From assembly GCF_001463705.1 (NCBI RefSeq), contig NZ_BBWH01000005.1, forward strand, positions 1 through 64,000: a stretch of DNA of 64,000 bases, in the 5' to 3' direction. The notes beneath the pieces were generated by a model, which worked only from the letters and a program-made list of their open reading frames with translations, did not search any database and had not been told where the DNA came from. The position numbers were made by a program, and so were the translations under genes. Every line of letters starts with the position of its first letter. Within the stretch, counting starts at the first letter, position 1. This stretch comes from Aureimonas sp. AU12 (GTDB taxonomy: Bacteria; Pseudomonadota; Alphaproteobacteria; Rhizobiales; Rhizobiaceae). Positions 53,596-62,228 of the stretch are shown piece by piece.

Positions 53596-55710
53596 TTATG
53601 CCGCCGTGTAGACGGCCGAGCTGCGCGCCGTGAATTTCGCACCGACGCCGTTGTTCGCGTCGACCTCGGCCCACAGCGCATCGCCGGCGACGATCCCGCT
53701 CGTAGCCCACGTCCAGGTCGAGCCCGTCAGGGTCGCCACCAGCGTTCCCGATCCGATCGTGGCATCGCCGCCCTTGTAGATCCGGCGCTCGGCGAAGTCG
53801 GTTTCTGTCAGGCCCGCCGGCACGAACGATCCGGGGTTGACGCGGATCGTGCCGGCGCCGCCCGACAGCACGCCGAACAGCGCCAGCGGCGTTGCGACGG
53901 CGCCGAGATGCGCCGGGCGGTGGCGGGTCCGATCGTTAATCGCCCAACCGAACGGCTGCTCGATCTCGATGTCGGCTTCGGGCAGAGCGCCGGCGCCATA
54001 GCGGAAGCTGATCGTCTTCTTGGCGGTGCCGACCGACGTTGCCGGCGCCGACGGCCGCGCGATCAGGATCGTGTCGAGGGTGTAGGAGATCGGAGCGGTG
54101 GTGCCGGCGTTGGCAGCCGCCTGATAGCTGCCGGACTGCGCTACCGAGCCCAGCTCGAAGCCGTAACCCAGATACCCCGGCGGCAGCTTCGCGCCCATGC
54201 CGGCGAGCGCATACTGTCCGGGCGTCAGGGCCAGCGGCAGCGCCGTCTTGTCCTCATACTTGATGATGCCGGCGGCCGAGCCGCTGCCACCAGCGCGGAT
54301 GACCTGTTTCTTGCGGCCGTTCGTGGTGTCCACCAACGAGGCGACAATGCCGTTCGAACCCGTCGTGGTCGAGATGGCCTTGCTCGACGGCACCGTGCCC
54401 TGGACGGGCGCAGTGACGACGCCAGACCCGGACACAGCGAGGTCGCGATCGGGATCTCGCTGCGCACCCATCTTCGGGTACGTGCCGGCGAAGATCATGT
54501 CGAGGACCTGCGCCTTCGTCGCCGGCGCGAGATGCGGTTCGATCGCCGCCATGATCAGCTGCGCGCCCTTGTCCGCCCCGATCTCGTGCGGGTGGACCAA
54601 GTTTGCGTCGTTCGCCACTTCGGCCGGGACGATCGACGAGCAGTCGATCAGGACAACACGCGGGTCGCTCGCCTTCAGCGCGTTGATGTAGTCCCGCTGA
54701 AGGTTCCAGACCGTCGCCCGATAAGTCGCCTCGGCGCCTTTACCGGACGGCCATGTCATCATGATCGGCAGACGCAGCGCCTGCGGGTTTGACTGGACGT
54801 AGTAGCTGACGGCCGTCTTCCAGTCGTTCAGGCTGGCAGGGCTCGCCACCGGATCGGTCGAGAGCACGTCGTCATTGGCGCCGCAGGTGAGGAAGAACGG
54901 AACGTCCGCCTTCTGCGCAGCCTGCGCATCGAGCGCCAGCGGATAGATCCAGGGCGTGTTCGTGCCGATCGTGCGAGCGATCGTCGTGCCCGAGCGCGCG
55001 ATGAGTGAGACCGGCGAGGGCTGCATGCGCAGGCCGAGGCGGCGTTCGAAGACGCCCCACATGTTGCGCAGGCCGGCGGCGCTGCCCTCCGAGGCGATGC
55101 CGTCGCCGGTCGCGTTCATGACGGCGCCGATCGGCACGAGGTTCGAGGCCACTGCAGGTGTCGCCGTCTCGCTCGGCGACCACGGACCGCGCCCGATCGC
55201 ATTCACAGCGGCCGTCTGCACCTGGTAGGGCGTGCCGTTCGCCAAACCCGCGAGCGCCTGGCCGGAGGCGATCCCCGTCGTGATCGTCCAGTTCTGCCCG
55301 TCGGTCGATCGCCGCGCATCGTACGACGTGATGGGCGAGCCGCCGTCGCCCGGCGCGGCCGCCGGCTCGACCTTGATCTGGGCGTCGCCCGCCGTCAGCG
55401 TCGGCTTCGCCATCTGCAGCGGCACGCTTGCTCCCGGCACCACCGCGCCCACCGGCGCCACCGTCACGGCACCGAGGAGAACTTGCGTCACCACGAGGGC
55501 GAGCTTGGCGGGCGTGCCGCTGACCGCCACCGTGCAGTCGATCACGTCGCCGGCTTTCAGGCCGAAGCGGCGGGCGGCCGCGTCGAAGTAGCCGGCGGCC
55601 GCGAGCTCGGCGCCGGAATCCTCCGTCGAGTAGACATAGGCGTTGGATCGCCCCTGCCGGATCCGGTCGCTCGTCGCGAAGCGGGAGAGCGCGCGTGCGC
55701 GAAAAGCCAT
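53596..55710 (-). CDS. Phage tail/receptor-type protein with fibronectin III and SGNH-like domains
   Basis: The 704-residue protein starts with a phage-type N-terminal region, followed by a fibronectin type III domain at about residues 100-188 (ITSYDARRSTDGQNW, GLANGTPYQV). An SGNH-hydrolase-like domain spans about 190-400, with block III CGANDDV and the terminal HPHEIGADKG His. The usual nucleophile GDS is GDG here (ATGDGIASEG), so the serine appears lost. The C-terminal 300 residues look like a beta-rich receptor-binding region. It is the last gene of the phage late operon. Confidence 0.75.
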   Translation of the reverse strand: MAFRARALSRFATSDRIRQGRSNAYVYSTEDSGAELAAAGYFDAAARRFGLKAGDVIDCTVAVSGTPAKLALVVTQVLLGAVTVAPVGAVVPGASVPLQMAKPTLTAGDAQIKVEPAAAPGDGGSPITSYDARRSTDGQNWTITTGIASGQALAGLANGTPYQVQTAAVNAIGRGPWSPSETATPAVASNLVPIGAVMNATGDGIASEGSAAGLRNMWGVFERRLGLRMQPSPVSLIARSGTTIARTIGTNTPWIYPLALDAQAAQKADVPFFLTCGANDDVLSTDPVASPASLNDWKTAVSYYVQSNPQALRLPIMMTWPSGKGAEATYRATVWNLQRDYINALKASDPRVVLIDCSSIVPAEVANDANLVHPHEIGADKGAQLIMAAIEPHLAPATKAQVLDMIFAGTYPKMGAQRDPDRDLAVSGSGVVTAPVQGTVPSSKAISTTTGSNGIVASLVDTTNGRKKQVIRAGGSGSAAGIIKYEDKTALPLALTPGQYALAGMGAKLPPGYLGYGFELGSVAQSGSYQAAANAGTTAPISYTLDTILIARPSAPATSVGTAKKTISFRYGAGALPEADIEIEQPFGWAINDRTRHRPAHLGAVATPLALFGVLSGGAGTIRVNPGSFVPAGLTETDFAERRIYKGGDATIGSGTLVATLTGSTWTWATSGIVAGDALWAEVDANNGVGAKFTARSSAVYTAA

Positions 55711-55726
55711 GGGATCGTCTCCGGTG

Positions 55727-56158
55727 TCAGGGTTGGGTGGGTCGGCGCAGTTCGGAGCGCTTGCCGTCCATGCGCTCGAGGATCTCGCGGATGACGCGAA
55801 TGTCGGACCCTTGGCTGTTCACCGTGGTCTCGAGGGCGCGGATGGCTTCCTTGGTGGAGTTGTTGGATTCCTCGCCGCGCGCGACGCGAAACCCCAGCTC
55901 GTCGATCTTGCGCAACCCGTTCTCGACCGTGCGGAACCGCTCTTCGGTTCGGCCCTCGAGCGTCGCGAGTTCGGCCGCGCGATCCTTGTGGTAAGCGTCG
56001 TGACCGACGCGCCATTCGTTCAGCCGCTCGACTTGGTTGCCGAGCGTGAAGAAGGTGCTGAGCGCCGTGAACCCGACGGCACCCACGGCGATCACCGTCT
56101 GGACATTCCAATTCTCTGTCAGCCAGGCCATGCGCCGCGTCGTCCGTTCCTGTGTCAT
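55727..56158 (-). CDS. Small phage membrane protein with coiled coil
   Basis: The 143-residue protein has one transmembrane segment at about residues 19-38 (VQTVIAVGAVGFTALSTFF) and then a long charged helical region (AELATLEGRTEERFRTVENG, later ETTVNSQGSDIRVIREILER) likely to form a coiled coil. Its start overlaps the Rz1-like stop by 4 bp (ATGA). It follows the lysis cassette directly, so a lysis or holin-related role is possible but unproven. An in-frame ATG at 56176 is an alternative start. Confidence 0.7.
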   Translation of the reverse strand: MTQERTTRRMAWLTENWNVQTVIAVGAVGFTALSTFFTLGNQVERLNEWRVGHDAYHKDRAAELATLEGRTEERFRTVENGLRKIDELGFRVARGEESNNSTKEAIRALETTVNSQGSDIRVIREILERMDGKRSELRRPTQP

Positions 56159-56379
56159 CGAGCCGCCTGCCAGCATCCGAGCCGACGCCCGTTGGCGTCG
56201 TTGCCCTCGACGCGCTCGGCGCCGGCGCGGTCGGCCGCGATCAGCGCCACCGTCCCGGCCGGGCTAAGGCTGGCCTCGCGAAACCCCGCGCAGGCCGGCA
56301 CAGGTGTCGACTGGCATCCCGCGAGCACGCAGAGCGCGAACGCAGAGATCCCGATCCGAAAGTGTCTTGCGCTCGGCAT
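56155..56379 (-). CDS. Outer-membrane spanin subunit (Rz1-like lipoprotein)
   Basis: This 74-residue protein begins inside the Rz-like gene in another reading frame. It has a lipoprotein signal peptide with the lipobox LAGC (Cys22), then a short proline-containing periplasmic part (QSTPVPACAG). Outer-membrane spanins are short lipoproteins that pair with an inner-membrane spanin to fuse the two membranes at the end of lysis. Position and overlap make the assignment firm even without sequence similarity. Confidence 0.82.
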   Translation of the reverse strand: MPSARHFRIGISAFALCVLAGCQSTPVPACAGFREASLSPAGTVALIAADRAGAERVEGNDANGRRLGCWQAAR

Positions 56380-56545
56380 CGTCGGCCGCCCTCTCCGTCT
56401 CGGCCGTCTGGGCGGCGGTTTGCATTTCGGCCGTCAGGGCAGCGCGCCCCGCCCGTTCGCCTGACCAGTGGCCGACCTGGTAGGCGATGGCGGCGCCGGC
56501 GATCGCGCCGACGCCGATCTTCAGGAAGTCGAGGGCGCCGAACAT
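56264..56545 (-). CDS. Inner-membrane spanin subunit (Rz-like)
   Basis: The 93-residue protein has an N-terminal transmembrane segment (KIGVGAIAGAAIAYQVGHW, residues 9-27) followed by a charged helical periplasmic region (ETERAADDAERKTLSDRD). Its start shares one base with the endolysin stop (TGATG). The Rz1-like gene starts within its 3' part in a different frame, the standard Rz/Rz1 arrangement. The protein is shorter than lambda Rz but within the range of phage spanins. Confidence 0.8.
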   Translation of the reverse strand: MFGALDFLKIGVGAIAGAAIAYQVGHWSGERAGRAALTAEMQTAAQTAETERAADDAERKTLSDRDLCVRALRARGMPVDTCAGLRGVSRGQP

Positions 56546-57408
56546 CAGGAGGCCGGCGCCACGTCGAGGTCGAGCAGCGGCGCGAGCTTGCGGCGGCGGT
56601 GCGCGGCATAGAGGCCCCAGGCCATGCCGCCGATCGCCACGATGGCGCTGCCGATCGTCAGGCCGACCAGCACGTTGCCGACGAAGGACGAGACACCGGC
56701 ATAGGGCTCGATCGACTGGCGGGCGCCCTCGAGCATCAGGCCGAGACTGCCGCCGGCGGCGCCGACCGTCGGACCGCTCACCGGCACGGCCGGGAGCGCG
56801 GCGTCCGAAACCAGCGCCTTGCGCTCCATACCGGCGACATAGACGAGGTTGGTATCCGAAGGCACCGAGCCTTGCGCCCAATCCTGCCCGGCATCGCCGA
56901 CCTGGTCGACGCGGGCGACCCACCCACGGCCGAACGTCGGGAAGGTCTTCAACGCCCGGAGGAACGCCTTGCGGATCTCGCAGATGCGAGCAATAAGCGC
57001 GTCCACGTCGTTGACCTGGTTGACGGCCTCGAGTGTGCCGTTACCAATCACACCGTCGATTCCGCCTCGGTAGAGGCCGAGTTGCTGAAGCGCGCGCTGC
57101 AGCCACTTGTTCGATTGCGCCGGACCGGAGTTCACGCTGCCGTCGAACTGGACATGGTCCAACCCGATCGGCAGGGCGTCGAAGCGCACAGCGTTGGCGT
57201 ATTGCGTCTTGTAGATCTCGGCGAGCTCGGCGCTCGTGATCGAGCGCACCGTGCGGGTGGTAAGGCCCTTGCGCTGGCGGTACGCGTCATAGACGCGCTG
57301 CGTCACGCCCTTCATCGTCGCCCCGCCGGGATCCTTCGGGTGATTGGAGAACCCGCCCTCGTGGACGAGAATGCGCGAAAGCGAGGATGCGTAGTTCTCG
57401 GCGGCCAT
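56545..57408 (-). CDS. Phage endolysin (GH108 muramidase) with C-terminal membrane segment
   Basis: The 287-residue protein has a GH108 lysozyme domain with the catalytic Glu17 in HEGGFSNHPKDPGGATMKG and a following peptidoglycan-binding type region (GLYRGGIDGVIGNGTLEAVN, about residues 110-130). A spacer leads to a strongly hydrophobic segment at about 243-269 and a basic tail (AAHRRRK). Such a C-terminal anchor would hold the enzyme in the inner membrane; its orientation decides whether it acts before or after membrane disruption. It precedes the spanin genes. Confidence 0.88.
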   Translation of the reverse strand: MAAENYASSLSRILVHEGGFSNHPKDPGGATMKGVTQRVYDAYRQRKGLTTRTVRSITSAELAEIYKTQYANAVRFDALPIGLDHVQFDGSVNSGPAQSNKWLQRALQQLGLYRGGIDGVIGNGTLEAVNQVNDVDALIARICEIRKAFLRALKTFPTFGRGWVARVDQVGDAGQDWAQGSVPSDTNLVYVAGMERKALVSDAALPAVPVSGPTVGAAGGSLGLMLEGARQSIEPYAGVSSFVGNVLVGLTIGSAIVAIGGMAWGLYAAHRRRKLAPLLDLDVAPAS

Positions 57409-57459
57409 CGGTCGGATCCCGGTTGTCGATGGCCACAGAATAAGACGCCCCGAAGGGCC

Positions 57460-57798
57460 TCAATTGCGCTCGCCGTCCTCGAGCAGGAGAAGCACTTGCC
57501 CGACCAGGAGGGGCTGGACGTAGTGCTCCGAGACGCGCGTCTTGATGAGCATCACCTCCTCCACCGTCAGTTCGACATCATCGGTGGCTTCGAAGATCCG
57601 CTGTGCCAGCGAATAGGCTTTGACGTGGTCGATCCCGGTCATCGTCTGGGGCTGGCCGTTCTCGATCTTCGGGCTGGTCAACGCCTCGATCGCGATGTCG
57701 CCAACCGTCGCCGGGACCGGCTGGCCCTCGGCGTCGTTGCGCAGCGACATGGGCGCACCGCTGAACGTGTACAGGGCAATGCGGAAATCTCGCTTCAT
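57460..57798 (-). CDS. Small phage protein of unknown function
   Basis: The 112-residue protein has a beta-rich N-terminus (RDFRIALYTFSGAPM) and a helical C-terminus (TVEEVMLIKTRVSEHYVQPL). It has no signal peptide or membrane segment. A GAGG ribosome site 6 bases upstream favours the ATG at 57798. It lies between the tail fibre and endolysin genes and may be a tail-associated or lysis-timing protein; nothing in the sequence decides this. Confidence 0.65.
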   Translation of the reverse strand: MKRDFRIALYTFSGAPMSLRNDAEGQPVPATVGDIAIEALTSPKIENGQPQTMTGIDHVKAYSLAQRIFEATDDVELTVEEVMLIKTRVSEHYVQPLLVGQVLLLLEDGERN

Positions 57799-57806
57799 CG
57801 TCATCC

Positions 57807-59591
57807 TCACGAACTGGTTGTGTAGAGAAACAGGGGCTGGGTGCCGTCGGCGGTGCAGATGCGGGGGCGCCCGCCAGCGCCGATGAAAATGTCGCCGCGC
57901 TTGTAGTTGCCGAGCTGGGACGCCGAGAACTCATAGGCGCCGGGTGTCAGATTGATCATGCGCCCCTGAAAACCGCTGGTCGCGATGACCTTCCCACCGG
58001 CGGCGACGTTACCGACCGTCGACATGTTCGCGGCTGAGAGACCTGCAAAAACGCTCAAATTCCCGCCCTGATCGAGGCTCATGATCTGGACGGATTTGTT
58101 GCTATTGACCCACCCGAGCGACGCGTCCGCCTGCAACGTCATGTGCATCTTGGCGTCGAGCGTATAGCCGTCGTTGCGAAGCTTGCCGAAAGAGACGGTG
58201 CCAAAGCGATCGACGCTGAAGATCTGCCCGCTATCGTTGCCGCACTCGATGAACTTATCGAAATACCCGCCAGTGCTCTCGAAGTTGTTCAACAGGAGAC
58301 CGACGGAGTTTTTCCCGACCGTGGCGGCGGCATAGAGACCAATGGAGTCGATACGGTCCGTGCCAGTCGCGGCGTTCATACAGCCGATCTGGTAGCTCAA
58401 ACGGGCCTTGTTTCCACCGCCTGTCCCCGACAGAAGCGTGGTCGCGCCTTCGATCCCGCCGGTGAAGCCGGTCTTATCGAAGAAGGCAGCATCGATCAGG
58501 ATCCCGCACGCGTCGGAGCGGTTCGGGCTCTTGGCGTCCGTCTCCGGGGAATTGACGCGAGGACCGTCCTGGCGGACGACGATGTAAAGCCCGTCCATCT
58601 CGCCACCGCGTGCGGTGCCCGTGCCGAAACCTTCCTTAAAAAGCGAGATCGACGCGGCGAGCGTCGCCGATCGTGGACCGTTGAGGGCGCTCCCTTCCGA
58701 CACGGTGCGGATGTGGAAGGAGGACACCTCGCGGTCGTTGTCGGAGTTAAAGGCGATCCGCGCACTGACGAGCTTCTGCGCGTGGATGTCCTGCCCCCCA
58801 CCGTCCGCATAGAATAGGCGGGACAGCGTCGTGGCGTCGGTCTTCTCGAACAGGGTCGGCGTGCGCACGATAGCGGCCGCGTCGGCCGGGTCGGTCTCGC
58901 CACCGCCTCCGCCGCCGATCGCGGCAATCGCCTGCGCCACCCGCTGCGGCGTCATCGCCACATCGTTCAGGATGCCGGCTTCGGCCTGCGCCCGCGTCGC
59001 GATCGGCACCGTAACCGTGGTGACCAGGCTGGCGACCGACGCGGAGGCGAGCCCCGCGCCGACGATCGTCCGAGACGCCAGACTGACGATGCTGGCGGAC
59101 AATGCCTGAACGGCCGAGACCGATGCCTTCGCCGCCAGCACGGGCACGAGGCCGACCACGTCGTTGATCGTCACGATGCCGGCGCCACCGCCGACGCCGA
59201 GCCCGTCGAAATTGTTGATGTCGCGCCGCAACTCCTGCAGCACGGTCCCGATGACGGAAAATTCGCGCTCGAGCGCGACGCCTGAGATCGCGCCGCCTCG
59301 CGTGACATCGGTGGATCGCTCCTGCAGGCGGCGCGACTGGACGATCGCCACGTCGCCAGCCTTAAGCGGCGTCGCGAAGCGGACGGTGAAATAGTCGAAG
59401 GGCTGGCCGCCGACCTTCTCGGCGAAGATCGGTTCGAGGGCATAGCCGACCTCGCCGAGCCGCAGCACGCGGGCCACGACATCGGCCGCATCCCAGACGC
59501 GGAAATCGAACGGCCCGTAGGTCGCCCGGCCGTCGCCTTCGATCGTGCCCGTCTCGCGCGTCTGGCGGGGCAGCGGATAGGGATTGGTCAC
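57807..59591 (-). CDS. Phage tail fibre protein (T7 gp17-like N-terminus)
   Basis: The 594-residue protein has an N-terminal virion-attachment region (ATYGPFDFRVWDAADV, TVRFATPLKAGDVAIVQSRR, LEREFSVIGTVLQELRRDIN) resembling T7-type fibre proteins. An alanine/valine-rich repeat region follows (about 150-230), then a large beta-structured domain that should bind the receptor. It starts with a GTG preceded by a GAGGA ribosome site. The frame is the same as that of the preceding gene, separated by one TAA and 17 codons. Confidence 0.8.
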   Translation of the reverse strand: MTNPYPLPRQTRETGTIEGDGRATYGPFDFRVWDAADVVARVLRLGEVGYALEPIFAEKVGGQPFDYFTVRFATPLKAGDVAIVQSRRLQERSTDVTRGGAISGVALEREFSVIGTVLQELRRDINNFDGLGVGGGAGIVTINDVVGLVPVLAAKASVSAVQALSASIVSLASRTIVGAGLASASVASLVTTVTVPIATRAQAEAGILNDVAMTPQRVAQAIAAIGGGGGGETDPADAAAIVRTPTLFEKTDATTLSRLFYADGGGQDIHAQKLVSARIAFNSDNDREVSSFHIRTVSEGSALNGPRSATLAASISLFKEGFGTGTARGGEMDGLYIVVRQDGPRVNSPETDAKSPNRSDACGILIDAAFFDKTGFTGGIEGATTLLSGTGGGNKARLSYQIGCMNAATGTDRIDSIGLYAAATVGKNSVGLLLNNFESTGGYFDKFIECGNDSGQIFSVDRFGTVSFGKLRNDGYTLDAKMHMTLQADASLGWVNSNKSVQIMSLDQGGNLSVFAGLSAANMSTVGNVAAGGKVIATSGFQGRMINLTPGAYEFSASQLGNYKRGDIFIGAGGRPRICTADGTQPLFLYTTSS

Positions 59592-59639
59592 AGCCGGGTC
59601 CTCGTTGAACCCGGCCAGAATGCGGTCGCGCCGCTCGCC

Positions 59640-62225
59640 TTAATTGCGTGGCTCCGGGGGCGCGGCGATCGCCGGCGCCCTGCCCGGCTCGACCTGTCCG
59701 GGCGCCCACCAGTATTCCTGACCGGTGCGCCCCTTCAGGCCGGACGCCTTGGCCTTGAAGCTCTTGTCGGCGTCGGGATCGACGAGCCACTGGAGCTGAT
59801 CGAGGACCAGGCGGCGATACCCGCCGCGCGTCGCCCAATTCGAAGCGACCACCGGCGTATACCGACCCGCAAAGTCCACCGCCTTGCGGCCGGGATTGAC
59901 CTTCTCGCCCAAGGCCGCCTGCAGAGGCAGGCCGACGCCGAGACCGACCGCGTCGGAGAGGAAGCTCCAACCGGGGCCGAGCACGGTATCGGCGACGCCG
60001 CCGCCGAAGCGGTTCGACGAAGAGTTCACGAAGTCGCCGAACAGGCCGAACCCGCCGCCAGTCATCGATGCTTTGAACCAGAAACTGCCGGTGCTCATGT
60101 CCTCGAGATCCTTGCCGTCGAGGAGGCCCTTGATCTGGTTCGACATGGCACCGCCGATCGTCAGCGAGATCGCCATCGCCGCGAAGTACCCGGCAGCCGC
60201 CTGTTTACCGCCCGACTGCATCGCCGTGATCCGCTGCAACGCCTCGAGCTGCAGCGTCGTGAAGGACAGGCCGAAGCTTTTGAACTGCATCGCAAAGTTG
60301 GCGAACTCGCCAAGGAACGTGCCGCGCGCCACTGGACCCGTCACGAAGGATCGCGCGTTCGGCGTGCCGCCCGGCGTCGCCCGCTCCGACCACGCCGCGG
60401 TCATTTCGGCCAGCTTCTCGGCGACCTCGCGATGACGGAGTGCCTTGCCTTCCGCCATCAGCTCGGCGTCGACAAGCGGCCCATCCGGCCCGGCCGCAAG
60501 ATACCGGACCTCGCCGCCGCCGTTGGCGATCGACATCGGCGTGACGAAGCCGGCGGGATCGACGCTGGCCCGCATGACCTCCCAATCGGCCGCGTCGATG
60601 CCGAAGCCTTCCATCGTCACGCGCAGGCGCTCCGGTAGCTTGCCGAAGTCGGTCCCCGCATGGTCGGCGATCGTCGCTTGCCAGGCGCGCGCCTCGACGA
60701 GCTTTCGCCCCGTGGTCAGCGGCTTCAGCCCGTTGAGCATCATCGAACGATCGACGAGATATTGCGACCAGGTGTGGCCGAGCATCGGCCCGGTGAACCG
60801 CGCCTCGCCTTCCATCGCGTGCAGGTAATCGTCCCAGATGACACCGGCGCGCTGGATCTCTTCGCGGTTCGATGCTTTCAGCATCTTCAGCATGGCGCCC
60901 ATATCCTTCACCACGGGCAGGCCGGCGAGCCGACGGGATGCCTGCGCCACGAACGGGTCGGTCAGCGCGGCCGTGACGCCTGCGCCGCCAAGCAGCGCCG
61001 AGTTCATGAGGTTCTTGACGGTCGCCGTGGCGGTGGCGACGCCCGACGCGACGTTCGGCCCGCCGCGCAACTCGGCATAGAGCGCCTGCAGCCGCCATTC
61101 GGCGAAGGCACCCGGCTCCGTTCCGCGCGCCCACTTCGCCATGTCGCCGGCGATCCGCGCCATCGATGCGCGCCCGACATCGCCCTTCGCGATCTCCGAG
61201 CGCACGCCCTGGACCATCCATTGCATCATGGCGTTCGGGTTCGGGCCGAGCACCTCGAGCGCGGCGATGTCCTTCGCCATGCCATTAATGTGCCGGAACA
61301 TGGCCTGCACCGGGTCGCCGCCGCCGAAGCTCTGATTGTACGTCATCCAGTCGTCGGCCGACTTGAAGGCGAGGAAGCGATGCTCCTGCCGCTGGGTCGC
61401 CAGCGAGCCGGCGCCGACGCCCTTCATCTGCGGCGCATGGTGCGCCCAACCCGTCGTCGTGATGCTTTCGAAGACGTGGTCCAACGCCTTGTCGAGACCG
61501 GCAACGCCCACCGGTTCGGCCGTCAACGGATGCAGGATCTTGTCCGGATCGACCAGCGGCTTGATGAACTCTTTCCAAGCCTCGCGGCCCGCCTGGCGCA
61601 CGGCGAGGCCGTTGTGCGAATGCGGCAGACCCCATCCGTCGAGCTTCGGGATCGCCCCGCCGGCGGCGTTGAACCGGTTGCGGAGATCCTCGAAGACGCG
61701 CGACAGGTCTCCGGCGAACGTCTTGGCCGTCGCGTCGGCCGACGCCTCGCCGTGCAGCTCGCGCACGATGTCGCGCACCAGGCCGGCGCTTGCCGTTCGA
61801 CGACCTCGAAGCAAGCTGCGGCTCGTCGCCGTCATCAGGTCCGTCAGCTTGCCGTGCGCCATGGAGACGATCGCCTCCTCGCGGCCGCGCACGCTCTCGG
61901 CGCCGGCATAGCCATAATGCGACAGCGTCTGCACGGCGGCCTCGTAAACGTCGGGGCGCCCCTGCTCGTCGCGGTAGCCGAGCAACCGATCCTTGAGCCG
62001 CACCCGCGCCTTTTCCGTCAGGACGGCCCGCCGGCGCTTCTCGATCGCCTGCGCCTTCAGTTCCCGCGCCAGCTCGTCCTTCGCCGCCTGTGCGGCCCCG
62101 TCGTCGCCGAGCTGCAGTTTCTTTTGCGCATACTTCGTCTCGAAGTCGCGGTTGAGCGCCTCGCCCTCGGCGCGCGTGATCGCGCCCTGCTCGATGGCGG
62201 AGTTCAGGCAGTCGATGAAGGGCAT
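59640..62225 (-). CDS. Very large phage virion/internal protein
   Basis: This 861-residue protein begins with an alpha-helical, highly charged region (residues 1-90) and is rich in long helices throughout. The centre contains GLPHSHNGLAVRQAGREAW and the C-terminal third GEFANFAMQFKSFGLSF, a pattern I associate with internal virion or DNA-ejection proteins of podoviruses. It has no signal peptide. The size and position before the tail fibre match T7 gp15/gp16-type proteins, but no enzymatic motif is clear. Confidence 0.65.
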   Translation of the reverse strand: MPFIDCLNSAIEQGAITRAEGEALNRDFETKYAQKKLQLGDDGAAQAAKDELARELKAQAIEKRRRAVLTEKARVRLKDRLLGYRDEQGRPDVYEAAVQTLSHYGYAGAESVRGREEAIVSMAHGKLTDLMTATSRSLLRGRRTASAGLVRDIVRELHGEASADATAKTFAGDLSRVFEDLRNRFNAAGGAIPKLDGWGLPHSHNGLAVRQAGREAWKEFIKPLVDPDKILHPLTAEPVGVAGLDKALDHVFESITTTGWAHHAPQMKGVGAGSLATQRQEHRFLAFKSADDWMTYNQSFGGGDPVQAMFRHINGMAKDIAALEVLGPNPNAMMQWMVQGVRSEIAKGDVGRASMARIAGDMAKWARGTEPGAFAEWRLQALYAELRGGPNVASGVATATATVKNLMNSALLGGAGVTAALTDPFVAQASRRLAGLPVVKDMGAMLKMLKASNREEIQRAGVIWDDYLHAMEGEARFTGPMLGHTWSQYLVDRSMMLNGLKPLTTGRKLVEARAWQATIADHAGTDFGKLPERLRVTMEGFGIDAADWEVMRASVDPAGFVTPMSIANGGGEVRYLAAGPDGPLVDAELMAEGKALRHREVAEKLAEMTAAWSERATPGGTPNARSFVTGPVARGTFLGEFANFAMQFKSFGLSFTTLQLEALQRITAMQSGGKQAAAGYFAAMAISLTIGGAMSNQIKGLLDGKDLEDMSTGSFWFKASMTGGGFGLFGDFVNSSSNRFGGGVADTVLGPGWSFLSDAVGLGVGLPLQAALGEKVNPGRKAVDFAGRYTPVVASNWATRGGYRRLVLDQLQWLVDPDADKSFKAKASGLKGRTGQEYWWAPGQVEPGRAPAIAAPPEPRN

Positions 62226-62228
62226 GGA

